Shown here: positions 6,875 through 14,654 of the stretch, in pieces
Position numbering within the stretch: the stretch's first letter is position 1
Layout of the letters: each line of letters opens with the position of its first letter
Assembly (NCBI GenBank): GCA_035316005.1
Contig: DATFXK010000371.1
Location: 1 to 25,934, forward strand
Direction: 5' to 3'
Length of the DNA: 25,934 nucleotides
DNA from: JALZAA01 sp035316005
Lineage (GTDB): Bacteria > Actinomycetota > Acidimicrobiia > IMCC26256 > JACDBD01
Translations under genes and position numbers: made by a program
Notes under the pieces: generated by a model
What the model was told of the DNA's origin: nothing
The model's input: only the letters and a program-made list of their open reading frames with translations
The model's database searches: none

Positions 6875-8290
6875 TTAATCAACATCCAGCAGCGCGCCGA
6901 AGGACTCGTCGAGGCAGTCGAGCAGCGTCGCCGGGTCGCTGACGGCGGCGGGGTCGACGTTGATGCCCATGTCGAGTGAGTCGAGATAGCTCAGCAGGGT
7001 GACGTTGAGCGCGCACCCGGCGCGCGGCCCCATCGGGTAGTTCGCTTCGATGCGCGCGCCCCCGAGGTACAGGTCGACCGCGCTGCCCCGCAGGTTCGAC
7101 GTGGCGAAGTCGATCGTGCGGGCCTGGCTGCGCGTGAGCGCGACGAGCATCGACGTCGGAAGGGCGGACAGCAGACCCGCCAGTGATCCGGCGGCGGTGA
7201 CGGCCGGCTCGTCCCGCAAGCCGTGCAGGCGTTCGTGCACGCGCTGGAAGCGCGTCGCCGGGTCCTTGGGCTGTGCCGGGACGAGCACGCGCGCCGGCGT
7301 GAAGCTGTTCGCGCTCTCCTCGTCGTCCCCCCGCGTGCTGATGGGCATGGCCATGCGCAGCTCGTCGCACGGGACGCCCATCCGTTCGTGGTACAGGCCG
7401 AGCGCGCCGGTGACGCCGGTGACGTACACGTCGTTGACGCTGCCACCGAGCCTTGCCGCCACCGCCTTGGCGCTCGTGAGGGGGACGCCGAACCTCTCGA
7501 ACCGGTGGGCGAGCGATCGTCGCTCCAGGAGGGGCGAGCGGGCAGGATCGGTGATGAGCAGCTGCCGGCGCACGGACTCGCCGAGCCGGACGGCGTCGTC
7601 GATGCCGCGGCGCGCCGACTCCCGGCTCGCCAGAAATTGCGTGGCGGACTCGAGACCGCGGCCGACGCGACCCAGCTGCTGGCGCACGCTGTACGCGACG
7701 GCCTGGCCGACGGCGTCGGCGGGCGAGACCCGTCGTACCGGGTCGGCCGAGGCTTCGGCCCGGCGTTGAGTCTCGGCGTCGGCGACGATGCGTTGGAGCG
7801 GCGAGGGCGCGGGCGGCGCCGGCGGATCGCCCTCGAAGTCGAGCAGGCTCAGCGAGAGCTTCACCCCGCCGACGCCGTCGGTGATCGTGTGGTGGACCTT
7901 CTGCAGGAACGCAGCCCGCCCGCCCTCGAGCCCCCCGACGACCGTGAACTCCCACAGCGGGCGCGACCGGTCGAGGGGCGTCGCGGCCACGGCAGCCGCC
8001 AGGTCGAGCAGCTGCCGCATGCCGCCGGGCGCGGGCACGGCGACGGTGCGGAGGTGGTAGTCGAGGTCGAGGTCGTAGTCCGGCACCCACTCGGGCGGAG
8101 CGAGCCGGAGCGGGGAGGGGACCACGCGGTACCCGAGCCGCGGGATGGCATCGATCGCCTGCTCGACCTTCGCGCGCACGCGGGCCGCGTCGGGCTCAGC
8201 TTCGAGGATGCTGATGTTGGTGAAGTCCGAGCGGAGGGCGGGGTCCTTCTCGACCGCCCACATGATCGCCTCGGCATCGCTCATTCGCAT
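6875..8290 (-). CDS. Wax ester synthase / diacylglycerol acyltransferase (WS/DGAT)
   Basis: A 471-residue WS/DGAT family protein, normal in length, that would join fatty acyl-CoA to fatty alcohol or diacylglycerol for storage lipid. The catalytic HHxxxDG is present as HHTITDG at 133-139. PLWEF just before it and the later NDVYVTGVTGAL (usual NDVVLA) and NLRGS segments are family features. A start at ATG 8290 places the conserved N-terminal SDA segment at the beginning, where the family has LSxxDA. ATG 8284 is also possible, and neither has a clear ribosome site. It follows the DsbA-like gene by about 51 nt on the same strand and is probably co-transcribed. Whether it makes wax ester or triacylglycerol cannot be told. 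Confidence 0.9.
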   Translation of the reverse strand: MRMSDAEAIMWAVEKDPALRSDFTNISILEAEPDAARVRAKVEQAIDAIPRLGYRVVPSPLRLAPPEWVPDYDLDLDYHLRTVAVPAPGGMRQLLDLAAAVAATPLDRSRPLWEFTVVGGLEGGRAAFLQKVHHTITDGVGGVKLSLSLLDFEGDPPAPPAPSPLQRIVADAETQRRAEASADPVRRVSPADAVGQAVAYSVRQQLGRVGRGLESATQFLASRESARRGIDDAVRLGESVRRQLLITDPARSPLLERRSLAHRFERFGVPLTSAKAVAARLGGSVNDVYVTGVTGALGLYHERMGVPCDELRMAMPISTRGDDEESANSFTPARVLVPAQPKDPATRFQRVHERLHGLRDEPAVTAAGSLAGLLSALPTSMLVALTRSQARTIDFATSNLRGSAVDLYLGGARIEANYPMGPRAGCALNVTLLSYLDSLDMGINVDPAAVSDPATLLDCLDESFGALLDVD

Positions 8291-8341
8291 CGGGATCAGG
8301 GTTTCGCGAGGCAGGACGGCGCGCAAGCGCGAACGCGCGGC

Positions 8342-8929
8342 TTAACGCGGGATTTGCGTGCGCTTGAACTCGTTGAAGCGGGTCCAGTCGAGCAGTTCGA
8401 GCGCCCGCTCGAGGTCGTCGACGCGATTGCGCTCCATGAACCGGATGAACACGGCTTGGTCGCCCTCGATGAAGGTCGGGACGCCGAACGAGTTGAACCG
8501 GTCGACCTGCTCGGTGTGCTCGGCTGCAAGCGTCTTGAGGGGCCGGCCGCTCCACGCCTCCTCGGCGACGGCGTCGACGTCGAGACCGGCAGTGGCCACC
8601 GCCTCGCGGACGACCTCCTCGTGGCCGAGCTTCTTGCCGTGGTCGTGACGGGCGGCGAAGGCGGCGAGATGGAAGTCGTAGAACCCCTCGGGGAAGTGAT
8701 CACGCACGGCGATGCCGTAGAGGAGAGCGGTGACCCCGGTGCCCCACTCACCGGGCTTGCGCTCCCACACCGGCAGCTCGCCCTCCTCGACGTGTGCCTG
8801 GTCGAGCGAGAACGGCAGGAACCGCACGTCGAGGTCGGCGCCCTCCCGCAGCGCCGACACGACGGCCTCGTGCGCGTTGCGGGCGAAAGGACACCGGTAG
8901 TCAAAGCTGACGGCAATCTCGCGGGGCAC
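8342..8929 (-). CDS. DsbA-family thioredoxin-fold protein with single-Cys CPFA site
   Basis: A 195-residue DsbA/FrnE-type protein: a thioredoxin fold with an inserted helical domain and the cis-proline loop GVPTF at 149-153. The active site is YRCPFARN, so Cys13 is present but the second Cys of CxxC is Ala16. Disulphide exchange by the usual two-Cys route is therefore not expected. A glutathione- or mycothiol-transferase-like or isomerase-like role is more plausible (compare 2-hydroxychromene-2-carboxylate isomerases and mycothiol-dependent nitroreductases). The start is GTG at 8929 because GGAGG lies 6 nt upstream; the open frame runs 16 codons further to another GTG without a site. No signal peptide is seen, so it is cytoplasmic. 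WS/DGAT follows. Confidence 0.82.
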   Translation of the reverse strand: MPREIAVSFDYRCPFARNAHEAVVSALREGADLDVRFLPFSLDQAHVEEGELPVWERKPGEWGTGVTALLYGIAVRDHFPEGFYDFHLAAFAARHDHGKKLGHEEVVREAVATAGLDVDAVAEEAWSGRPLKTLAAEHTEQVDRFNSFGVPTFIEGDQAVFIRFMERNRVDDLERALELLDWTRFNEFKRTQIPR

Positions 8930-8975
8930 GGCGAACCTCCGGGACCGAGAAATCCGAGTGGTGGGGTCAACATCC

Positions 8976-8981
8976 ACCGTA
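8976..8981 (-). promoter_or_regulatory. Candidate -10 box (TACGGT) for DsbA-like gene
   Basis: TACGGT on the minus strand would start a leader of roughly 40 nt containing the GGAGG site of the GTG at 8929. This is a leadered arrangement, unlike many neighbours. Confidence 0.4.
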
Positions 8982-9009
8982 CCCGCGTGATTCCGTGGCC
9001 GGAACCGGC

Positions 9010-9591
9010 TCAGCGGCCGAGGGCCCGCTTGGCGATCTGCCCGAGCGCGAGGCCGATCACCGCCCCCGCCAGCGTGTCGGAGGCGTGGTGCATGCGGACG
9101 TAGACACGGCTCGCCGCTACCAGGCTCGCGAGCGCGAAGTAGGCGGGGGCGGCGCCGGTGCCCTCGGACAGCAACATCGCGGCCATGAACGCCGAGGTCG
9201 CGTGCCCGGACGGGAACGCGCTGGTCCGGGGGCGGCGGAGCCCGTAGGGGAGCGGGCCCGGCGGCGCGCTGGCCGGGCGGATGCGGCGGAACGCCAGCTT
9301 GATCAGTCCGTTCGTCAACGCCGATTCGGCGCCGATCGCGGCTGCGAACCGGACGCCGATCGCCGGGTCACCACGACGAGCGGCGCGCAGCGCGCCGATG
9401 GCGATCCACAGCAACGAGTGGTCCGCCGCGCTGGACAGGCCGTAGAAGAGCGGGTCGAGCTCCCGGCGGCGGTACCGGTCGACCCAGCGGTCGACGGCGT
9501 CGTCGAACGCACCGACCCGTGACAACAGCGCATTCCGCCGCGGCCAGCTCCGGGTGCCGGCGCGCGCGGTCTCCGACGGAGCGGACGCCAT
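9010..9591 (-). CDS. PAP2-family membrane phosphatase
   Basis: A 193-residue membrane protein with the three-part PAP2 phosphatase signature. The parts are K-L-A-F-R-R-I-R-P (KxxxxxxRP), AFPSGHATSAF (PSGH) and SRVYVRMHHASD (SRxxxxxHxxxD). Hydrophobic segments flank these motifs, giving about five membrane spans. Such enzymes remove phosphate from phosphatidic acid, undecaprenyl pyrophosphate or related lipids at the membrane. ATG 9591 is preferred. A TACCCT box lies 8 nt upstream, while an earlier in-frame start at 9645 would extend across the divergent kinase start. The N-terminal 25 residues are basic and polar. The lipid substrate is not determined. Confidence 0.88.
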   Translation of the reverse strand: MASAPSETARAGTRSWPRRNALLSRVGAFDDAVDRWVDRYRRRELDPLFYGLSSAADHSLLWIAIGALRAARRGDPAIGVRFAAAIGAESALTNGLIKLAFRRIRPASAPPGPLPYGLRRPRTSAFPSGHATSAFMAAMLLSEGTGAAPAYFALASLVAASRVYVRMHHASDTLAGAVIGLALGQIAKRALGR

Positions 9592-9599
9592 GGCCCGCG

Positions 9600-9605
9600 A
9601 GGGTA
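9600..9605 (-). promoter_or_regulatory. Candidate -10 box (TACCCT) for PAP2 gene
   Basis: TACCCT is followed by eight bases and ATG 9591, with no ribosome site between. On the other strand the same TA begins TACAAG, a poorer -10 for the divergent kinase gene. Confidence 0.45.
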
Positions 9606-9629
9606 CAAGGGCTGCGGTGAAATGGTGCC

Positions 9630-10170
9630 GTGCACCTCGGGCCACGGATCTTGGTCGTGGGGACGAGCGGCGCGGGCAAGACGACGCTGGCCGCTCGGCT
9701 GGCCGCGCTCCTCGACTGTCCGCACGTCGAGCTCGACGCGTTCCAGCACGGTCCGAACTGGCAACAGGCGTCGGTCGACGTGCTGCGCGACTGCACTGAC
9801 CGCGCCACTGCCGGCGACCGCTGGGTCAGCGACGGGAACTACAAGGCCGTGCGCGACCTCACGTTGGGGCCGCGCCGATCAGCTCGTCTGGCTCGACTAC
9901 GAGCGGCCGTTGATCATGGTTCGCGTTGTCCGTCGATCGGTGTGGCGCGCGCTGACGCGCAAGCCGATGTGGAACGACAACCGCGAGGACTGGCGGACGT
10001 GGGCCAACCCCGAGCACCCGATCCGGTGGGCGTGGGTGAAGCACGGCGAACGGCGGCGCAAGTACCCCGAGTTGCTGCGACAGCCGGAGTACGCGCATCT
10101 CGAGGTGGTGCGCCTGCGCCATCCGCGGGAGACGCGCCGGCTGTTGGCCGCGGCGCGCGCGACCGCGTAG
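9630..10170 (+). pseudogene. P-loop adenylate-kinase-like (topology-modulation type) protein, frameshifted
   Basis: The N-terminal part reads from GTG 9630 and has the Walker A loop GTSGAGKTT, then HVELDAFQHGPNW and WVSDGNYKAVRDLT. Family homology then jumps to the +1 frame near 9864-9869 and runs as RADQLVWLDYERP, RRSVWRALT, NREDW, RRRKYPELL and VVRLRHP to TAG at 10168-10170. Removing one T from the TT at 9864-9865 restores VRDLTWGRADQLVWLDY without a gap. The intact product would be about 179 residues, the usual size. Either the gene is newly broken or there is a single-base sequence error; the flawless coding on both sides favours error or a very recent change. Function would be phosphorylation of an unidentified small substrate. 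Confidence 0.78.
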
Positions 10171-10180
10171 AGGGCTGGGC

Positions 10181-11023
10181 TCAGCCGCCGACGCCGAGGG
10201 GCAGGCTCGGCTCGATGACCGTGCCCGGGCCGCGGAGCTCCGCCGCCTGCACGGGATCGCCGCCGAAGGCGGGGCAATAGGGCTTGAACGTGCAGTACTC
10301 GCACAGTGGCCCGGGGTGGGGCCGGAAGTCCTCCCGTTCGCACGCCCGCAGGATGGCGGTCCACAAGGCGTCGGCGCGTCGTCCGACGCCGGCGACGGAC
10401 TGTGCTGTCGGCGTCGCGATGATGGCCTCCGGCTTCGACAGGTAGTACAGCTGCACCCGCGCCGGTCGCTTCCCGAGCATCTGCTCGCACAGCGCGGCGT
10501 AGATGTGCACGCCCGAGAGCCGGGCGTTCTCCGCGTACTCGCTCGGCACCGAGCCCGTCTTGTAGTCGGTGACGACGAGCTCGCCGTCCTCGTCGATCTC
10601 CAGGCGGTCGATGATCCCGCGCAGCGTGACTCGGCCGAACTGGGCCGTGAGCTTGAGCTCGAGGCCGTTCGGGCTCACGGTCCGCGGGTCCTCGAGCTGG
10701 AAGTACCGCCGCACGAGCTCCTCGGCGTCACCGTCGAACGCGGCCCACTCCTCGTCGCTCAGCTCGAGCCCGGCGAGCTCGGGGTGGTCCGCCATCTCGA
10801 TCCGGGCCGTCGCGAGGTCCGCGAGCGCGGCGGGGACGGTCCGGTGGGCCGGCGGGCGCAGCATCAACAGCTCGAGCGCGCGGTGGACGAGCGTGCCCTT
10901 GGTGGCGGCGGCGCTGGGCGGCTCCGGGAGCCGGTCGATGTACGAGAACCGAAACGCCAATGGGCACGACTTGAACGCCGACACCGAGCTCGGCGACAAC
11001 GACGGCGGGAACGCCAGGCCCAT
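10181..11023 (-). CDS. AddB/RecB-like PD-(D/E)XK nuclease with Fe-S cysteines
   Basis: A 280-residue stand-alone nuclease of the RecB/Cas4/AddB-C type (PDDEXK_1). It begins SxSSVSAFKSCPLAFRF with Cys20 and a GTLVHRALE helix, then has GIIDRLE and VVTDYKTG, the catalytic D...DYK core. It closes with C-x2-C-x5-C (Cys241, Cys244, Cys250). The four cysteines match the pattern holding a 4Fe-4S cluster in AddB-type nucleases. It would cut DNA ends, probably in recombination or repair. The ATG at 11023 has no ribosome site but has TACTCT 6 nt upstream. No helicase gene is next to it. Neighbours on both sides face other ways, so it is its own unit. Confidence 0.88.
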   Translation of the reverse strand: MGLAFPPSLSPSSVSAFKSCPLAFRFSYIDRLPEPPSAAATKGTLVHRALELLMLRPPAHRTVPAALADLATARIEMADHPELAGLELSDEEWAAFDGDAEELVRRYFQLEDPRTVSPNGLELKLTAQFGRVTLRGIIDRLEIDEDGELVVTDYKTGSVPSEYAENARLSGVHIYAALCEQMLGKRPARVQLYYLSKPEAIIATPTAQSVAGVGRRADALWTAILRACEREDFRPHPGPLCEYCTFKPYCPAFGGDPVQAAELRGPGTVIEPSLPLGVGG

Positions 11024-11029
11024 GACCGG

Positions 11030-11035
11030 AGAGTA
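11030..11035 (-). promoter_or_regulatory. Candidate -10 box (TACTCT) for nuclease gene
   Basis: TACTCT, six bases, then ATG 11023 on the minus strand. The same hexamer precedes the gene at 25734. Confidence 0.5.
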
Positions 11036-11068
11036 ACGCCGGGGTATGACGGTCTCGCGGATCTCCCG

Positions 11069-11074
11069 TAGCCT
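11069..11074 (+). promoter_or_regulatory. Candidate -10 box (TAGCCT) for F420 oxidoreductase
   Basis: TAGCCT would give a leader of about 30 nt containing the AGGGGG ribosome site at 11101-11106. TATGAC at 11045 is a weaker alternative. Confidence 0.35.
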
Positions 11075-11110
11075 CCGCGCGGCGACATAGGGCGCTCACC
11101 AGGGGGAATG

Positions 11111-12124
11111 ATGCGAGTCGACGGAACGGTGACGACGGCCCGGCCGGAGGAGACGCCGGCGGCGGCGCGGGAGCTCGAGGACCTGGGGTACGACGGCCTC
11201 TTCACCGCCGAGACCAGTCACGACCCGTTCCTCCCGATCACGCTGGCCGCGCTCGAGACCACGCGCATCGAGCTTGCGACCGGGATCGCGGTCGCGTTCG
11301 CCCGGAACCCGATGTCGACGGCCGTGATCGGCAACGACCTGCAGCTGTACACGAAGGGCCGGTTCATCCTCGGTCTCGGCAGCCAGATCAAGCCGCACAT
11401 CGAGAAGCGGTTCTCGATGCCGTGGTCCGAGCCGGCGAAGCGCATGCGCGAGTTCATCCTCGCGATGCGCGCCATCTGGGCGTGCTGGAACGACGGCGAG
11501 AAGCTCGACTTCCGGGGCGAGTTCTACCGCCACACGCTCATGACGCCGTTCTTCAACCCGGGCCCGAACCCCTACGGCGTCCCGAAGGTGTTCCTCGCCG
11601 CCGTCGGCGAGCGCATGACCGAGGTTGCGGGGGAAGTGGCCGACGGCATCCTGCTGCACGGCTTCACGACGGAGCGGTACGTGCGCGAGGTCACGATGCC
11701 CGCGCTCCAGCGCGGGTGGGCCCGAGCGGGCAAGAAGCGGGGTGACTTCGAGCTGTCGGGGCCGATGTTCGTCGTCACCGGGACGAACGAGCAGGAGTAC
11801 GAAGCGGCGCGCAAAGGCACGAAGCAGCAGATCGCGTTCTACGGGTCGACGCCCGCCTACCGCGGCGTGCTCGAGCTGCACGGCTGGGGCGACCTGCAGA
11901 GCGACCTCAACCGCCTCTCGAAGCAGGGTGAGTGGCAGCAGATGGGGGAGCTCGTCGACGACGACATCCTCGCGACGTTCGCCGTGACCGGCGAGCCCGA
12001 GGAGATCCCGGCGCGGATGCTCGAGCGCTACGGCGACGTCGTCGACCGCATCAGCTTCTACGCCCCGTACAAGAGCGACCCCGAGCGCTGGTCTCGCGTG
12101 CTGGAGGGCTTCAAGGCCTCGTAG
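11111..12124 (+). CDS. LLM class F420-dependent oxidoreductase (TIGR03617-like)
   Basis: A 337-residue luciferase-like oxidoreductase. Diagnostic stretches are ELEDLGYDGLFTAET, ELATGIAVAFARNP, LYTKGRFILGLGSQIKPHIEKRFSMPW (in parts), MRAIWACW and VFLAAVGERMTEVAGEVADGILLHGF. These match the actinobacterial TIGR03617 type, which differs from the gene at 1942-2886. It probably uses F420 for hydride transfer on an unknown substrate. There are two adjacent ATG codons. AGGGGG (11101-11106) is 4 nt from the ATG at 11111 and only 1 nt from that at 11108, so 11111 is used. Its TAG directly abuts the stop of the convergent methyltransferase. Confidence 0.88.
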   Translation: MRVDGTVTTARPEETPAAARELEDLGYDGLFTAETSHDPFLPITLAALETTRIELATGIAVAFARNPMSTAVIGNDLQLYTKGRFILGLGSQIKPHIEKRFSMPWSEPAKRMREFILAMRAIWACWNDGEKLDFRGEFYRHTLMTPFFNPGPNPYGVPKVFLAAVGERMTEVAGEVADGILLHGFTTERYVREVTMPALQRGWARAGKKRGDFELSGPMFVVTGTNEQEYEAARKGTKQQIAFYGSTPAYRGVLELHGWGDLQSDLNRLSKQGEWQQMGELVDDDILATFAVTGEPEEIPARMLERYGDVVDRISFYAPYKSDPERWSRVLEGFKAS

Positions 12125-12946
12125 TCACGCCGGCTTGCGGGCGAGCAGGATCTCCGTGTCGCCGGGCCAGTCCCAGAACAGGCCGTCAGGCGAGCGTTCG
12201 TTCAGCAGCGCGCGCACGTCGGCTTCGAACGCGTCGAGCCGGTCGCCGAAGAGGTGGGGCGCGGCGTACGAGGTCGACAGGTAGCCGGCGAGCACGCCGT
12301 CGACGTCGCGGACGACGTCGGGGCGGCCGGGCGCGAAGACCGATCGCGGCCTGCCGAACCGCGTGCGGGCGAGCGCATCCGCGTAGCGGTCGAAGTCGGG
12401 CGTGAACCCTTGACCGGCGCGGCGACGGGGGCCCAGGTAGCGGCGGACGATCGCCTTGAGCTCGTCGTGCGGGATCGGGGGATATCCCGGTCCGTCAGGC
12501 TGCGGCCGTCCCTCGACCGTGTGCACGACGAGCGCGATCGTCCCGCCGGGCTCGAGGAGGTCGTACACGGCCTCGCCCACCGCGACCTGATCGGTCCATT
12601 GGTACGACGAGCCGAACGTCACGAGCCTGCAGGGGTCAAAGGCGAGCGTCGGGGTCGCTTCCGCGACCGCCTCGACCCAGCGGATGTTGTCGACGCCGGC
12701 CTCCCGTGCGCGGCGCGCGCCCTCGGCGAGCATGTCGGCGTCGGGGTCGAGGCCGATCGCCGCTTCGAACGAGGGCGCGAGCTCGACCGTCAGGATGCCC
12801 GGGCCGCATCCCACATCGAGCAGGCGACCGGTCCCGTCCAGACCGACCTCCGCCGACAAGGTCGCCACGAGCTGGCGTGAGTACGGCGGTCGCCCACGCG
12901 CGTAGTACGGCGCGCTCCCTTGGTAGAGCGTCGGGTCGTACGGCAC
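12125..12946 (-). CDS. Class I SAM-dependent methyltransferase
   Basis: A 273-residue protein with the Rossmann-type methyltransferase motif LLDVGCGPGILTVELA (motif I), acidic residues in IGLDPDADML (motif II) and VTFGSSYQW-D (motif IV region), of the Methyltransf_11/UbiE-like kind. It uses S-adenosylmethionine; the acceptor is unknown. The start is GTG at 12946, giving MPYDPTLYQGSAPYYARGRPPYS, a beginning common in this family. It lies 19 nt after the stop of the MetE-like gene on the same strand and is probably co-transcribed with it. That would pair a methionine-type enzyme with a SAM user, though the link is only positional. Its stop codon directly touches that of the convergent F420 oxidoreductase. 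Confidence 0.87.
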   Translation of the reverse strand: MPYDPTLYQGSAPYYARGRPPYSRQLVATLSAEVGLDGTGRLLDVGCGPGILTVELAPSFEAAIGLDPDADMLAEGARRAREAGVDNIRWVEAVAEATPTLAFDPCRLVTFGSSYQWTDQVAVGEAVYDLLEPGGTIALVVHTVEGRPQPDGPGYPPIPHDELKAIVRRYLGPRRRAGQGFTPDFDRYADALARTRFGRPRSVFAPGRPDVVRDVDGVLAGYLSTSYAAPHLFGDRLDAFEADVRALLNERSPDGLFWDWPGDTEILLARKPA

Positions 12947-12965
12947 CCGCCCATCCTGGCTTACG

Positions 12966-14081
12966 TCAGCTCCATACCTTGCGTGCCGTGGCGGCGACTA
13001 TGCCGAGCTTCGCGCGTTCGTCGTCGATCGTCAGCGCGTTGCCGAGCACCGATGTGGCGAACCCGCACTGCGAGGAGATTGCAAGCCGTTCGAGAGCAAT
13101 GAAACGGCTCGCAGCGTCGATTCTCGTCGCGAGTGCGTCGACGGATTCGAGATCAGGCCGCTTGGTCGTCACCAAGCCGAGGACGACCCGGCGATCGCTC
13201 GGTACCGCAGCGAGCGGCTCGAAGCTTCCCGAGCGCGCGTCGTCGTACTCCAGGAGGAGGCGATCAGCAGCGATGCGGCCGAAGATCTGCCCTGCAACCG
13301 CTTCATAGCCTCCCTCGACCAGCCACCGGCTGGCTTGGTTGCCGCGACAGAGATGCAACCCGAAGGTGACCCCCGGTCGATCGCCGATGACGTGGTTGTC
13401 GAGCTCGATCCCAAGCTCGATCCATCGCTCGGTCGGCCAACCCCGAGTTGCATAGAAGTCGCGGTACGTCGGGTCGAGCACCATCGTGTAATGCGGCGCG
13501 TCGAGCTGGAGGTACGTGGCGCCCATCGCTTCGAGCTCGTCGGCTTCTTCGCGGAGGATCTGGGCGACGTCGCCGAGGAAATTCTCGAGGGTCCGGTATT
13601 CCGGCGGAGCTCGTCCCGGATCCCAGAAGTTTGCGAACAGGCTCGGGCTCGGGAGCGTGACCTTGAGAACGCGGTCGGTGCGGCCGCGCGCGTAGGCGAA
13701 CTCTTCGGCGCAGAGGGATCGGCGCCGTCGCAGCTTCCCGACCACGGCCAGTTCCGGGCGCTCGACCTGCAGTTCGCCGACCTCCGCGTCGCCGTGCCAG
13801 TCGCCCCACAGGAACGCATCGAGGTCCCAGTCCGAGAATCCATCGACGGCGGCAGGCAGCTGACTCTGGAACGACAGGCGTCGCATCTCGCCGTCGGTCA
13901 CGACCTCGACGCCCGCCTCCTCTTGCAGACGGAGTGCTTCGCCGACGGCGTGGTCCTCCGCCGTCTTGAGCTCGGCCGTGGAACGCGACCCGGCGGCGAA
14001 TTGCTCACGTGCCTCGAGGAGCCGCGGGGGTCGGAGCAGGCTCCCGACAACGTCGCTGTGAGCCTCGATCACCGAGCTCAT
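12966..14081 (-). CDS. MetE-like (core, cobalamin-independent methionine synthase II) protein
   Basis: A 371-residue TIM-barrel protein like the C-terminal half of MetE, without the N-terminal half. The zinc-ligand set is complete: His243 and Cys245 in LHLCRGN, Glu278 in LLLEYDD and Cys339 in SSQCGFAT. Other MetE-like parts are DGEMRR near 63-68, ATYLQLDAPHY around 188-198 and the N-terminal DVVGSLLRPP. Core-MetE proteins transfer a methyl group to homocysteine or another thiol, sometimes from donors other than folate. The donor here is unknown. ATG 14081 is the family-like start. No ribosome site or good -10 box is seen, so read-through from the NUDIX gene 53 nt upstream is possible. Codon use seems slightly less GC-extreme than in neighbours. 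Confidence 0.82.
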   Translation of the reverse strand: MSSVIEAHSDVVGSLLRPPRLLEAREQFAAGSRSTAELKTAEDHAVGEALRLQEEAGVEVVTDGEMRRLSFQSQLPAAVDGFSDWDLDAFLWGDWHGDAEVGELQVERPELAVVGKLRRRRSLCAEEFAYARGRTDRVLKVTLPSPSLFANFWDPGRAPPEYRTLENFLGDVAQILREEADELEAMGATYLQLDAPHYTMVLDPTYRDFYATRGWPTERWIELGIELDNHVIGDRPGVTFGLHLCRGNQASRWLVEGGYEAVAGQIFGRIAADRLLLEYDDARSGSFEPLAAVPSDRRVVLGLVTTKRPDLESVDALATRIDAASRFIALERLAISSQCGFATSVLGNALTIDDERAKLGIVAATARKVWS

Positions 14082-14134
14082 CGTACGAGGCGACCTGGCG
14101 CGTACGCCCGACGACGTTCAGCGTGCGGACGCGT

Positions 14135-14626
14135 TCAGTCCTCGTCGGCCAGCGGGAACTCGACCGGGTCCTCGAGCGAGCCGTCGAGAAGGGCCTCGAC
14201 CAGGTCGGCCAGCTGGCTCGGGTAGATGGTCTCGTCCGTCGCCCGGAGCTCCTCGATGCTCCACCACCGGTGATCGATGAGCGCGCGCTGCTCGACCTCG
14301 TCCCAGCCGTGGTGCTGGGGCGTGAACGGCGCGACGGTCACGGCGAAGAACGACTCGCTCTGGCGGTACCGACGGCCCTCGAACGGGAAGCGGCACACCC
14401 GCGTCGCGACGACTGGGCCGAGTTGCCCGGGATCGAGGCGGAGGCCGGTCTCCTCCAGCACTTCCCGGACGGCGCCGTCCTGGATCGACTCGCCGTCGTT
14501 CAGCCCGCCGCCGGGAGTCAACCACCAGGCGCCGTCGTCCGGCCGCCCGGGATCACACCCGTGCTGGAGCAGCACGCGGCCGTCCGCCAAGAGGACGACG
14601 CGCGCGGCCTGCCGCTCGATCACCAC
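14135..14626 (-). CDS. NUDIX hydrolase
   Basis: A 163-residue protein with a perfect NUDIX box: G40-x5-E46-x7-R54-E-V-L-E-E-T-G-L62. It hydrolyses a nucleoside diphosphate linked to another group, with Mg bound by the box glutamates. The N-terminal strands RVVLLADGRVLLQ and the WWSIEEL region are typical. The GTG at 14626 is chosen over an upstream in-frame ATG (14704) because the latter would run into the DUF2182 gene. It also has TACCGT exactly 6 nt before it. A second GTG follows at once. The gene lies 28 nt after the DUF2182 stop on the same strand, so read-through is also possible. The substrate is unknown. Confidence 0.87.
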   Translation of the reverse strand: MVIERQAARVVLLADGRVLLQHGCDPGRPDDGAWWLTPGGGLNDGESIQDGAVREVLEETGLRLDPGQLGPVVATRVCRFPFEGRRYRQSESFFAVTVAPFTPQHHGWDEVEQRALIDHRWWSIEELRATDETIYPSQLADLVEALLDGSLEDPVEFPLADED

Positions 14627-14632
14627 GCGCGC

Positions 14633-14638
14633 ACGGTA
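14633..14638 (-). promoter_or_regulatory. Candidate -10 box (TACCGT) for NUDIX gene
   Basis: TACCGT, six bases, GTG 14626 on the minus strand. This is the same hexamer and spacing as before the SDR gene at 21005. Confidence 0.5.
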
Positions 14639-14654
14639 CCGGCCGGCGGCCGTG

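Noticed and set aside
7223..9103. Long plus-strand open frame across WS/DGAT, the DsbA-like gene and the PAP2 gene
   Set aside because: It crosses gene borders of clear minus-strand enzymes and has no recognisable motif.
9860..9870. Programmed +1 frameshift in the kinase gene
   Set aside because: No slippery heptamer with stop or stem in the right place is seen, and one extra T explains the jump fully.
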